Positions 11,461-23,560 of a stretch of 64,000 bases of DNA are shown in pieces. The notes under the pieces are model-generated. The model searched no databases. It was not told the origin of the DNA and saw only the letters and a program-made list of their open reading frames with translations. Numbering within the stretch: position 1 is the stretch's first letter; each line of letters starts with the position of its first letter. The position numbers and the translations under genes are program-made. Source of the DNA: Sequoia sempervirens (taxonomy: Eukaryota; Streptophyta; Pinopsida; Cupressales; Cupressaceae); contig VDFB02358134.1 in the NCBI GenBank assembly GCA_007258455.2, forward strand, positions 207,536,499 to 207,600,498. The letters are read 5' to 3'.

Positions 11461-14400
11461 TTGTGCTTGTCTTGCTTTTGTTAAACCCCATTAGAGTGGG
11501 CCTACCAATGTGGGATACATCCATATAGAGAACTCCTTGGCAACCCCAACTAGCTTTTCCCTTGGGTCGATATATAAAAGGATTAGGTGAAAGCTGAGTC
11601 TAAATTGCCTTATTGTCCAACCATTCTACTTGTTGGGAGGTAAGTCCCCGAGTTGCGACTAAAACACAAACTAGTTAGAGTCCCACCCTTTATGATTGAA
11701 TTTTTATTGGCATCACACAAGTGGTGTAGGGGATGTGCATCATACCCCAAAAGGTACTCACTATATGGCTCCCTTGAAATGATACAAAAAATCCCCAACG
11801 TTGCATAAGTTACTTTCTTATACTTGTAGCTTTTTGGGAAGGGTGATTTGGGTTATCCTTTCATTCCAAGAGGCCCCTATCTATCATCTCTTGAAGAAAA
11901 GAGTTGAAATATAATTCGAAAGGGTCCCCCTCACTCACATCGATGGAGATTCCAATTTTTGGGCCTGAGGGTCACACCATTGGCCATTGACCATAAGATA
12001 GGCAAGTGTTGTATGTGTGTGATTTTTCTTCAATTTGTGCTAGACCCATAGAAATTGAGGTGAATAACCTTTAAACAAACACATTATCATTACACATTTT
12101 GACATTTAGACCAGCCCAAGACATTGTTTTCAAATTGTTTTCTATGTTTTCCATCAAATTTCACAAAAACTAGAATAAAAACTGATCAAAATCATTCAAA
12201 CTAGGACAAAAACAAGATGTTCACTGCAACTCCACTATTAACCCAATTGTTTCTCAAAACATTGAAACTACTAAAAATGATAACACAAAAATTGCTTCTC
12301 TGAACACTGCATTTGACACTCATAACACTACATTTGCTAGTTGCTAAAATTTTTAGGGAATTTTGGAACAATCTGATTTTCGATCAATTCTTGACTACAT
12401 TCTTTTTTTTAGACCATAGACTTGAAATTTTTCATCTTTGACATTCCATTCCATTTCATTAGCTTTCCATTTTCATCATAGGTCAAACTTTAGGTCAAGC
12501 TTTAGGTTGCATACACCTCTGCAAATCTTAGAGTAGGAAGTTTATTAGACTTAGATTAGACCATAGTCACAAATTCACATTACCTTAACCTTGTCTTTCA
12601 AATCACTTAAGTCTTTTGTCCTTTAGGTTGGTTATTTAAACTCACAAGTCTAGTTTGAGGACCATCTTGTCACTTGTCATCATTTCAGTCCTTGTCCCTC
12701 TTTGATAATCATATTTTGCTTTGGCTATCTTAGTTTTATCAACCTTTTTAGGTTTACGAAAGTCATATGGGCATTATTATTTTGCATGTAGTCAGACATA
12801 CCATAGATTTATCATTGAAAAATCTATCTACATTTTTACTATTGTTTGCTTTTTATCTGGTGCATCATATTGGCATCCTTATATCTATAAAAATCCAAAA
12901 ACAGTCTAGTCATACCCTTAGGTAGTATACTTTTTTTTCATTTCTTAGGCTTCATCCCATCCCTCATCACACTTCCTTATTTTTATGTCCAAACAGATCA
13001 CAAAGGAAAGGAGAGGAAATTTTTCATTCATGATGATGATGATCTTTATCTACACAGCAACATGAACTTTTCTTCTTCCAATAAAAACTAGACCACAAAT
13101 ACTTTTGAAAAAAAAGACTAAGGACAATTGGATGGAAATAGAGGTAGCCTTAGACCCTTATGGAATGATTTCTGGATGAGCCAGACAAATTCTAGTGGAA
13201 TAAACATGAAAACACCCATTAGTAACCTAATCTGATCATTATCAACCAAGAGACAACATGAGAGGTCTCAAAATAGTTCAAATTAATCATGAAATGTATA
13301 GTCATTCATTAACAAGTCATTCCATCTCATAATCCTTCATTTTTCACCAAATTTTGGAGAAATCTGCATGGGACGAATTTCTATGAATGAAGCGATAGTC
13401 TGTAGATTTCAGAAAAACAAAGGAACAAAGGACTTTCGGGAAAATATGGAGGGAGCAAAAATCCGCGAAGCAGGGAAAACCCTGAAAAACTGCCAAATTC
13501 ATGAAAATCAGGAGAAAACGAAAAGTTGGGAAAATTCGCCAGCATAGGAAAATCCTGAAGCTGAAGGAAAACCTGAATATTGGCACTCTCACACGATCTC
13601 ACTCAAATTCATCGAATGATCACAAATTTGAGGACCCTAGGCATGGAACCAGTCTAACTTGAACCTCCTACAAATCTTCCTTGAATTCTAGGTTCACTCG
13701 AAAGCAAATTAAGATGAAATGGTGAAGCCCTAGGCATGAAACCCTAAATTTTGACCATTAATGCAAATAACAAGCTTTGACGCAGATAACTCGACTGCAA
13801 GGTTCCCACAAAGGTTATTTACAACACACAAGCAAGCTATCTCTAGATGCAAATGAATGAACAAGCTCAAAACTTACTTGGGAAACAATAAATAAAGAAA
13901 TATCACATACCATGAATAAAATACCAATTGACTCCAGCAAAGACAAACAACAATTTCAAATGCCCAAGCAAGCAACAACAATGATAACGCTGAGGGAATC
14001 ACAACCAGATTCAACAATTCACAAATTTAGTATGCCAAAGCAAGCCAAGCACCTCAGGATCAAATATCTCAACTCAACAGGATGCCAATGATAAAGCATA
14101 GCGGCATAAAGCTCCAAAATCAATTAAATTCAGAAATTCGACGACAAGATGGAAATTCGAAAAAATTCCAACCTAGGTGGAATTACGCGAAGACCAAAAA
14201 TCTCCAAACCATGACATAAAGCAGATAGAGCCAGACTTTGAATGAAATCCAGGAAAATCCCGATAGGGCAGAAAATCCCAAAATAGGGAAAAAACTCAAA
14301 CTTCGTTCAAAACTTAAGATTTTGAATATGCAACTTAGGGGAAACACTTAGGAAATTAAGATAAACATTTAATCTCATTCCAAGGCAATGTAAATCCTCA

Positions 14401-14990
14401 AAATCAAAGGGCCAAAACAATAAGAGTGGAAGCAAAAGAGGGTCCCTGCTTTCAGTAGGGCATGTGTGCAAAAACTGTACAACAAAATATATAAGCCAAT
14501 ATGGATAATTAAAATCCATCAAGTCTTTGTAATTTGACCATAAATAAATAACAATTGAAATAAAAACTTAATAAATTTGAAATAAGAAATTGGGCCCAAT
14601 CTCACCACTTTTTCTTTGCTCATCCTAAATATATAACAACTTCTTAATGACTCAAGCTTGAGATCTGTAAATTTGATCAATGTTGCATGCTTGGAAGCCT
14701 ACAAATATTTGTACTTCATTGATAATCTTTAGCTACATGTTAGCTTTGATTTCTCTATCTCTAGCAAGCACATCTTTTAATTTTTTATTAAAGGTGGTAG
14801 CATTACGCACTTGAAATGAAGAAAATGGAGGGAATGATGTGAAAGATGGGATTTAATGAAATGACCTAACACGCTCCTTTTACCTAATGTCATTAGAAAA
14901 AGAGATCTCATAAGGATAGGGTTGACTTTCAACCTTGTTGAGAAGGTTTGTTGTTTTCTTAGGACAAAAAATGACAAAAATGGCTGATTG
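11461..14990. other. Repeat-derived DNA, no gene supported
   Basis: Short frames only. 13340-13600 and 14150-14290 are A/G-rich with repeated GGAAAATCC-like words, typical of an old LTR or UTR; the Phe-rich minus-strand frames there are compositional. I could not delimit elements. Confidence 0.35.
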
Positions 14991-14999
14991 GCTATTTTT

Positions 15000-16265
15000 G
15001 GGAGATAAATTTAAATGCAATAACATACTCAATTATATGACCTAATACTTGAAATGTAGAGTATTATTATAGCAGAAAAGGAAATAGTAACTTTCAGACA
15101 GATCTAAGAAGGGCAGGATGGTGTGCACTTGGCCTAAAAATTGGGTTTTGCACTCTATAGCAAGACTCATTCGCCTAAGGGCGAATGGGTCCCTATGTCC
15201 TTTTATGAAATTTCAAAAGTTGAATCTATAGCCCTCTGTCTACACTTCACTCTTGTACCTACAAATCTTGACATTTAGGTATGGATCTGTAGAAATTTGC
15301 AAAAGAAAATGTTGTTTTGTGTGTATAGGGATTTTCCTTAGTCAAACCTTGGTTTGGTAATTAAACCTGATGAATGATATAAATATGATAAATGGCAGTG
15401 TGTGAAAGCCCTAACCTTAAGTGCATATAAGGTTGTTATGAGCTAATATGCAAAGAAACCCTACTCATTTGCAATAGAGCATGATTCATATATGACAATG
15501 AAAAAAGATAAAGATCCAATTAGGGAGAAGTCAAAACACCCTAATAGATTTGAAATATGATAATACCTTGTTGTAGGTTTCTAGTAGAATGAAGATAGAA
15601 GATGCGATCACTAGGAAACAAGTCATTAGGTTAAGGAGAATGGCCAAATGCATCTCCCAAACCTAGAATCCATCATGATCCACCATAGGCATCAACCTTC
15701 AATCATGAACAATACTTGATCAAATCTTTCACAAAATGAGCTTGAAGACCTGCAAATACAAACAAAATGCTGCTCCAAGACTTCAACTTTTCTTACTTGA
15801 ATGTTCTCCAAAAGTTCTCCTTTTCTCCTTGATCTCTTGTAAATCTAGTTTGAAATGGTGAAAAGACTAGGTTTTATAGGCTTCTTTTCTAATTTCTCAA
15901 TTATTAGATCCCAATAGCCAACATTTTAAACTTGAATCTTAGGCTTTAATATACCGCCAAAAATATACCAAAACATATTTAAATTTTGGTTTTGGGACTT
16001 AAAGGGAACCCATTCACCCAAGGGAGAATGGGTTTCGGCCTAAAAGTCTAGGATCAATGTGTTTTAGGGTCATCAATTAATTAAATGCAATTATTAAATG
16101 CATGTTTTTATGTCAAAAAATGATAAAAATAGGCTTCAAGATGCATAATGAAGGGAATTAGGGGCCTATTTAGGAAGGTGAAAATGCATAAATGTAAGGT
16201 CACTAAAATAGGTCCAAATTAAGTGTGAAATTATACTCACATAGAAATGAGTACAATTTTCTACA
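15000..16265 (-). repeat. LTR related to element E's LTR, minus orientation; left end uncertain
   Basis: The minus strand carries, in the same order as 37198-38300: a GTCCAAATTAG-like block near the start, a CCTATAAAA box, TGCAGGTCTTCAAG, GATGCCTATGG.GGATCATGA, ATTCTAGG..GGGAGATGCA, GACTTGTTT, CACTTA.GGTTA and the AAACCAAGGTTTGAC region. It ends near TTCTACA at 16265, matching E's start TGTGGACA. The copies are clearly homologous but well diverged. Confidence 0.6.
15868..15878 (-). promoter_or_regulatory. TATA box of the E-like LTR
   Basis: Minus strand CCTATAAAACC, equivalent to CCTATAAATATAGG near 37598 in element E. Confidence 0.45.
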
Positions 16266-17690
16266 CTACAATGTTATTTCCAATTGATCTCTTATTCACA
16301 TCATGAAATTGGTCACGACCTTTCCTTCATCTCATTTTAGCACCATCTTATTTTAAAATGTTTGTTAGAGTCCTTGACCATTATATCAAACATCTCTTAC
16401 ACAAATAATTCCTCCTTATCATTTAATATCTATTTATATCTCATGTCTATGAAAATAGAATGTAACCATAGACTTCATTTTCATAATGTCTTGCAGAAAC
16501 TAGATTGTATGCACTTGATCTTCTGTTTTTGTGCTGAAATTCTTAAGAATTTACTTTTCAAAGTAGATTTCTTGATTTGAAATTACATTTATATTCCTAG
16601 GATCACCACTAGCCTTCATTGCTTCTATGAATTCCACATTTCTTAATATTTGTTTTACTTTCTTCCCTCTTTTACAAATTTACTCATTGGTTTGTTCACA
16701 TATCGATGTGATATTTTCTTCAAATCTATGGACAACCTTATTTATTGCAACAATGTGTTGGAACTCAATCTAAAAGTGCAAAAACTTGCTTGAGTTCTAG
16801 CCCTTTGTAAATTTAACCTTGGTGTACCCATCATATATAATTGGTCTAAAAAATATTCAAATTGGCCTTCCCTTGGTCAAATTGCTTAAAATATCAATCA
16901 TTGTCCACCATGTTCCTATCAAACATTGAAAGTTACAAAAAATACAAAAAGTTCTAAGTCTAGGATGTTCATGTTGGGTCCCAAAATTGTTGCTCCACTT
17001 TCTAGAACTAAATCCCACTCACAAGGCTCAAGTTGTCATCAAGTGTGAAAAATTAGTTCATCCAAACAATTGTGAAGGATTCAAGGCCAACTCAATTAGA
17101 GTGGGTTTTCTCTCCTACATTTCGAGCTCAACTTAAACTCAAGAGGGTCTTCTTAGAGGTTTGTATAAATAAAAAGATAATTACAGATGGTGGTAACTAA
17201 ACCCAAATTGTTGACATAGCTAAAAATATTTTTGACTAAGCGTGAAAGCAACTAGTTACCCTACAAACTTTGTATAGTCGATTAATACCTTTGCATTGAT
17301 GAGTGTAAGGCACAAGCAAGATACATAGTCCAAAAAATATCATGACTACTATTCCCTCTATATTTGATGAAATAATAAACTACATGAACTAAAACTAAAC
17401 TAAAAGGATTGGTTTAATTATTATTTCAGACAAATTATCCTAGATAAGTGCCCACTCATGGGTAACAGATTCGAGTTGATAGAAAGAGATGTAATGAAAG
17501 GAAAATACTAAATCATTGATTTAAGTGTAACTTGACACACCACATGAGAAGAATATAAATAAAACATGCTTATTTATCCAAAATTAAAATACACAAGTCC
17601 ACATGTAAACATTGAAAGATCATTATAAATATTGTAAATATTTTAAAGTGTCATCACACTTCTAAGACACCCTGAACTTATATCTATGAT
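16266..17690. other. AT-rich DNA, no gene seen
   Basis: Only short frames with no motif. Possibly remains of older elements. Confidence 0.3.
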
Positions 17691-19066
17691 TGTGGAGACA
17701 TTACATTTGGATAAAATTTTCCATACTACCCTCAGATGTCCTACAACCTATTGGAGTTGATGATTGAACCCCACAACTCCCATAAATCATTGACAAGCAA
17801 TTATCCTATCACAAAAGAGAGATCAAAGAATTATTTATGCTCAACAACTTGAGAAATTATATTGATGCAATAGCCTGAATGAATGATTAAAATGAAATGT
17901 GAATGCTTAAGAAAGCAAAAAAGAAAACCCTATATTAGGGTTTGATTAGATTGAGACAAGTGTCATCATCTAATGCAATGAAACAACATATATACTAAAT
18001 ATAACTCAATCTAATAATAAAAAATCAACTCCTAAGTTTAGCTTAAGTAATTAAAGAAAAAAATGTCTAATAATTAATTATCATGTGATCACCTATTTAC
18101 TCTTGAGGTTATGAAAATGCAGTAAGGTAAAATAACTAAATAGAAATGCATAGAACACATAAGAAGCTATACCTTAACACCAAACACCATGGTTGAGCTA
18201 AATACTTATGCACCCAAAGTGTATTGACATGCTCTCAAATTCCTTAGAATGTGGATTGCTCTAATGATATTTCAACATAATCTAGTTAAAAAAAATGATG
18301 CTAAAAATGGAGGGTGAATGCTTCTATTTATAGAAAGAAGCTCAAAGGATGGAGGGCTAAGATCTTGCCACAAGATCAATGGCTCATGTAGAGGTGCTCT
18401 CAAGCAAGAGGAAGAAGACAAGTGTCATGTTAGGATTAATGGAGAGTGAAGGCTTAAATGAAGATGATTGGGTAAGATTATAGAAGATTGTGATAGGATC
18501 GCAAGAGAGACAAATCTTTGACTTTTGCTTATCTCTAGGGAGGTGGAATTTAAAATTAAATTTTATGGAGAGGAGAGGGATGGCCCCATAAAAAGTCAAC
18601 TTAAAAAGTGACATTTGTCTCTAGTGGATTAAATGAGAGAGAGAAGTGAGGATTTATTGGGTAAATATGTAGGCAAGCATGTGGGGAGGAATGTCACATG
18701 GCAAGTGGTTGAATTTAAAACTGAAAAAGGGGTTGAATGGAGATTAGGAAAGGATAATTTAATTAATTAATTAATGGGTTTTTAGGGGAAATAGGTGGTG
18801 AAGGCTAAGATAATATTTTTAAAAATAATTTAACCTTTAGAAGAATAGTTCAATAGGAAAATTAATTAAATAAATAAATATTTAATTAATTTAGAAGAAT
18901 AATGGAATAATTAATTAAATTTAATAAAAAAATTAATTAATTTAGAAGAATAATAAAGGAATTAATTAAATAATGAAATATTTAATTAATTATGGATAAC
19001 GACATGGATTAATTAAAATTTGGATTTTTAATTAATTTATGTGTGAAGTCAGAATTGGGGTGTACA
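17691..19066 (-). repeat. LTR of an A/B/C-like element (outer end clear, inner end uncertain)
   Basis: The plus-strand right end is TGTACA (19061-19066) followed by TTTTGCCCCTCTCTGATG, so the minus strand shows a polypurine tract then TGTACACC, the same arrangement as at 27021 and 53132. It contains CTTCTATTTATAG at 18321 as in solo LTR D, and the family's ATTAATTAAATAA tract at 18750-19000. I placed the left end at TGTGGAGACA only by length and a TG start. Confidence 0.55.
18324..18333 (-). promoter_or_regulatory. TATA box of this LTR
   Basis: Minus strand CTATAAATAG. Confidence 0.5.
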
Positions 19067-19085
19067 TTTTGCCCCTCTCTGATGT
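19067..19085 (-). other. Polypurine tract next to the LTR at 19066
   Basis: Minus strand ATCAGAGAGGGGCAAAA directly precedes the LTR terminus; compare AAAGAGGGGCAAAA at 27022-27037. Confidence 0.6.
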
Positions 19086-19375
19086 AGAGATCGAAGTGAT
19101 GTTGTGTCAAAGACATTTAAAACTGCCCCAAATGGAATTGTAGGAATATGAGGTGATGTCCTTAAGGGACCAGCTGAAAAAAATTGAAAATAATTTTGGA
19201 TGATATCTCGAAAAGGTGGGTGTAGAAGAATTAGTTAGATGCTAAAAAAGAGGAATAAGGAGAAAGGGGAAAGAAATAAAGAGGCTGGGAAAGGAATAGA
19301 CGAGGGTGGCTAGGTGAGAGGACATCTCCCACATGCCTAAATGGAAACCTAGAGGGAAAATTAGGGTTAGGGGTC

Positions 19376-19385
19376 CTATAAATAG
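19376..19385 (+). promoter_or_regulatory. Plus-strand TATA box with downstream leader
   Basis: CTATAAATAG sits in a GC-richer stretch, followed about 130 bases later by an ATG (19512) opening a short basic frame (MANRGRRPSK) that stops soon after. This is probably the promoter of another plus-oriented LTR element whose ends I could not find. Confidence 0.35.
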
Positions 19386-19399
19386 GGCCATGGGTGTCC

Positions 19400-21900
19400 A
19401 TAACAAGTCATTTTCACTTGTTGAGTTGGAGGATAAAGGAAAAGTGAGAAAGAAGGAAATTGCCTAAGTTCCTTGATATTTGCATCATTCAAAGCTAGTC
19501 CGAGAGTACCAATGGCCAACAGAGGCAGGAGACCCAGTAAATACTTCCTCTAAGGAAGGGTATAATAGAGTAGGAAGGGGGGTCAAACAGAGGTGCGATT
19601 TCATGAAATCATGCTAAAGGGCATGATTTTGGTGCTTTCATTTCATGAAATGAAATTTATAGAGAAAAAATGTGCTTACATGCCACTAATCGATGCCTCT
19701 AAGGGGAAAAAAAACTTACACTAGAAGTTTAAGGTACATTCTCTTTGTCTTTCTATGTTTTCTGCATGCCACCTTGTCAGCATAATTCATGTGCTACATA
19801 TTGTGCCATTCTTAGTGATAAATGTATTGATTTAGGATTTATGTATCAAATAAAACTCAGGCATGCATTAAGTAATATTTTAAAAATCACATTTTCTCAA
19901 TGTACAACTAAGCATCACTTGGTCAATCACAGAACGTTATATCATTCAAGTGTCTCTTAACTAGGTAAATAAAATATGCATGAATCAAGTTTCACTTGAT
20001 ATCATAATGAGTCCTTCATTGCACCAAGTGTTAATAAATATCTATGAAGCTCAAGTAGTAGTAAGGATTCTTAAGTCTTGATGATAGTCACATATTAAGA
20101 CATGTGATGCTTTCTAGTACTTTGTTGAGTTTATTTGTTATGAATCAAGTGTTACTTAGTCATTGTAAAACTTTATTTATACTATGTCATGTATTGACCC
20201 CTCATGCACAGTGTTGGATTCTATATGTGTTATAAGTGTTACTTGAACAAGTGAACATCCTTAACAATTCAATCATACCCTATTCCATAAATTTCCCCCT
20301 TTTTAATTCTTCATTTTTCTCTATGTTTGGTTAATACATATACACTATAATTTTTAAGTTTTTAAATGATTTAAACTATAACAAGGTAAAATATTTAAGT
20401 TCAAGAATATTTTCAACCATATTAAATTCTCATGTGGTAGGGTCAACTACCTTGATTAGTAAAAATGATATTTAATTTACCATCCCAAATGGTTCAAGTT
20501 TTTATGGATATAAAAAAATTCATCCGAAAGTCCCCTTTCAATTTTTTTGAATTATTTTTTATCCCTTATTTCACAATAGACAAGTATATCAAAATAAACA
20601 CATTTTATCCATAGACAAGTATATCAAAATACACACATTTTCTCCATAGACAAGTATATCAAAATATTGGATCATGTAGATGTGAAAACAAGTTCAAATT
20701 TTCTCCATCACACATTTAGATAAAATATCTATAAAATTACCTTCCCAAAAGATGAAACCATTTGCATTAAAAAATCAATATCCCAATTAGCTTTGATACC
20801 ACATAAATTAAATCTAAAACCTCTATCCAAGACCTTCACCAATCAAACTAATTTCTACTAGATTTTTCTATCTAAAAGCATAAGTTGACAACATGGGAGA
20901 ATAAAAAAATTCATTCTCATTTCCTTCTCATACGATATTTAAAATAAAATATGTATTTATATCCTCTTTGATGGATAATTAATAGTTGTAAGTGTACAAT
21001 AATAATTGAGCTAATTTCACTCAAGAGAAGAGCTAACTCAAGAAGTATAGGTAGTGGTGGAACTTAATGAGATAGAAGGAGAAGTACTTATCTCATGCCT
21101 TGAAAAGAGAAGTATTATATTATGCATTTCTAAGAGGACAAGTCTCATTATTCCCTACTAAGAGGTGAAGAGTTGTTCTATTCCATGTTTGGAGAATTCC
21201 TATCTTCCACCCAAGTTAGAGCTCAATCTAGAGAATTATTTTACATTTGACTTAAAATTTCATAATAAGATGATTATAAAGACAAAAAATATATTGTGAA
21301 TTAGTACCATGTTTGGTTATTCATAGATATCTCTTAATTCAACTTTCAAGTGTTAAATATTAAAGATATCACCTATAATTTAAACAAGGGTCTTGTGTCT
21401 TTACATTTACTATAATCTATTACACCTAGAAGGCTACAATTAATTATTGCAAGTTATCGTTCAAATTATTGTATTATACCTTATAGATTTACACCATATT
21501 GGTTTAATAATATGAATACAACTACATTGGTTAAATGCATTAGGAATCAATTCATAATAATGATTTTTTATTTGCACTAGAGATGTCAAAAATGGAATTA
21601 ACTAGAGGTATTTTTTATTTGAAATATTTTTTGTAAACTTAATCTTCATTCACATCTATAGAATATTTGGTAAGAGAATTCACATGATGGAACTAATATC
21701 TATGTATTTTTTATGATACATATATAATTCATCATCATGATGAAGAAACAATGAATGACTCTAACATTGAATGAGTGCGAGGAACAAAATTGAACACCAT
21801 AGAAGGAGACATAGCATTGTTGAAAATTGAATATAAACATGAAACTTCCACTCAAGCTAAGAGAGAAGGAGTTGGTGGCATAAAGGAAACAAATGTAAAA
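19400..21900. other. Repeat-derived DNA without a supported gene
   Basis: Scattered short frames; the only clear structure is the tandem repeat at 20576. Confidence 0.3.
20576..20666. repeat. 35-bp tandem repeat, about 2.6 copies
   Basis: ATAGACAAGTATATCAAAAT starts at 20576, 20611 and 20646, an exact 35-bp period; the intervening bases differ at only a few sites. Confidence 0.85.
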
Positions 21901-21929
21901 CCTCTGTAAAATGAGAAAATTGAATGCCG

Positions 21930-22255
21930 AAGTTGAATGCACTCAATTTTTTTCATCTCAAGTTCAAGGCACACCATCGTTCTATCGTCAAGAAGATACA
22001 TCATCTATTACATCTCAACTTGGAGGCACACAATCTTTCACATCTCAAGTTGAAGCTACACCATGTTTTCCATCTCACGTTTAAGGTATTTCATATTTTC
22101 CATTACAAGTTGAAAGTATGCAATCTATCTCATCTCAATTCAATATTGAAGAAATTCCTAATTTTGAGGCAACTTTACCATTGAGAACACCTCCTAAAAT
22201 TTTTCATAAAAATTCTAAGTTTTTTATTAATGTTGATGAGAATATTTTTGATAAG
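21930..22255 (+). pseudogene. Decayed frame with short peptide repeats (upstream part of a DNA-transposon-like gene?)
   Basis: The plus strand holds several imperfect copies of a roughly 36-nt unit (CATCTCAAGTTGAAG, then ACACCATC) that would encode SQVE.TP.F repeats, followed by NVDENIFDK. A similar VDEN motif (FHVDENVLKSRLDK) occurs at 23553-23605, so this part and the frame at 23561 may once have been one gene or a partial duplicate. The ends do not form an obvious target duplication. Function unknown. Confidence 0.35.
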
Positions 22256-22439
22256 GTAAGAAACATTTAAATGGTGTTGTACCCTTACACAGAGAGCCAC
22301 AAGGGCCAATGGAGTTTAAGACCAAAAAACATAAAAAAACATAAGTCAAAAAACTAACACTGATCAGACCAACAACATATAGACAAACAATGAACAAACA
22401 ACAGACTAACTGGTATCTACCCAATTCTTTGACCCATTC

Positions 22440-23560
22440 CTAGAGATCTTTAGCATTCTTCTTGTCCATTTCATCCTTCATAACCACCGACAGGGTGTTC
22501 GTAACATAGTGGACCAGCTTAATAGTGAAGCAGGTCAAACCACAATTTTTTTTGTCCAGCTTATTCATTATTTCCTGTAACACACATAGCTCCTCCCCAC
22601 CAATTGCAATCTTGCTAGTATCAGCACGCTCAACATCCAATGGGTCTAAAGACTTAGAGGCCGAGTCCTCCTTCTGCACTTTTCCAATTTCAAGAATGGT
22701 GTTGGGTCCTCTAACATACTCCTCCTCCTCACCCTCAGAATCCTCTTCGTCCTTGCTATCTTTGCTGTCAAACCGCTCCTCTTATGTATCCAAGTCTTTA
22801 ACCTTCACCTTTTTGCTATTCTTGGCCAGCCTACTAGAGCATTGGATGATGGTATTGCCACCAGTCACCACCGTCTCTATGACCACCATATCCCCCTTAG
22901 AGTCCCTACCCACCACATTTTTACCTTTGCTCGAAGGCTCCTTCAAACTCTTTCCTTCCTCTTTGCCTTTCTTTTTCAAGGAAGACTTGCTAGCAATCTT
23001 GGTAGGGGGTTGATTTAAGCTCACAAAGACTAGCCATCGCACTAGTCTAGGCCGCACCCACATACCCCTTAAGCTTTTTAGCAGCGGGTTTGGGATTATG
23101 CTTGTTAGTATGGACTAGATGGTTTTTCCTGATGGGACCTTTGGACTGGGTCGATGATAAATTGGTCATAGTGGGAGGATCAATCTCTTCAATACATACA
23201 ACAAAAATGGGTTTGGGTGGGCATAAAGCAAGATGGAAGTGGTAGAGCGTGAAAATGAGGCCCTAGTGGAGCAACAGGGGAGGAGGGTCAATAGGATTTA
23301 GGCTAGTAGCCTCAATACATTTTTCAACAGAACTTTCTAAGTCCATCATAAGGAAAAAAGGAAAGCTTAATAGAATTTTATGTCGGAGGTGGTTCAAAAG
23401 AGGGAAATCATAGAAATAGTAGGTTTTGAATGTACTTTTCAAAGTCATGTACCTCATCAGGGCTAGGAACACTTGGTTCCATGATTGAGGAAGAGCCTCC
23501 CGCTCAAAACTTGACTGGTTGCACACCGACTCCTCATTCCCCACAAAAAATGTGTTCATA
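22440..23560 (-). pseudogene. Broken minus-strand frame of unknown family
   Basis: A frame starting near 23559 (MNTFFVGNEESV) has Leu/Phe-rich text (FPLLNHLRHK, LSFPFFLMMDLE) then, after stops, a Lys/Ser-rich part (23063-22782) and an acidic part (DSKDEEDSEGEEEE). The 23063-22782 and 22679-22440 segments are in the same frame, separated by a stop at 22782 and a stretch without a new ATG. The low-complexity K/E/S composition and single stop suggest a once-real protein of several hundred residues. I do not recognise it. The plus-strand Ser/Leu frame at 22525-23013 is its antisense. Confidence 0.4.

Noticed and set aside
13344..13602. Two overlapping Phe-rich minus-strand frames
   Set aside because: Produced by GGAAAATCC-like purine-rich repeats; no motif, no homologous copy seen.
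22525..23013. 162-codon Ser/Leu/Pro-rich plus-strand frame
   Set aside because: Antisense of the K/E/S-rich minus-strand frame, which has more protein-like organisation and continues on both sides.
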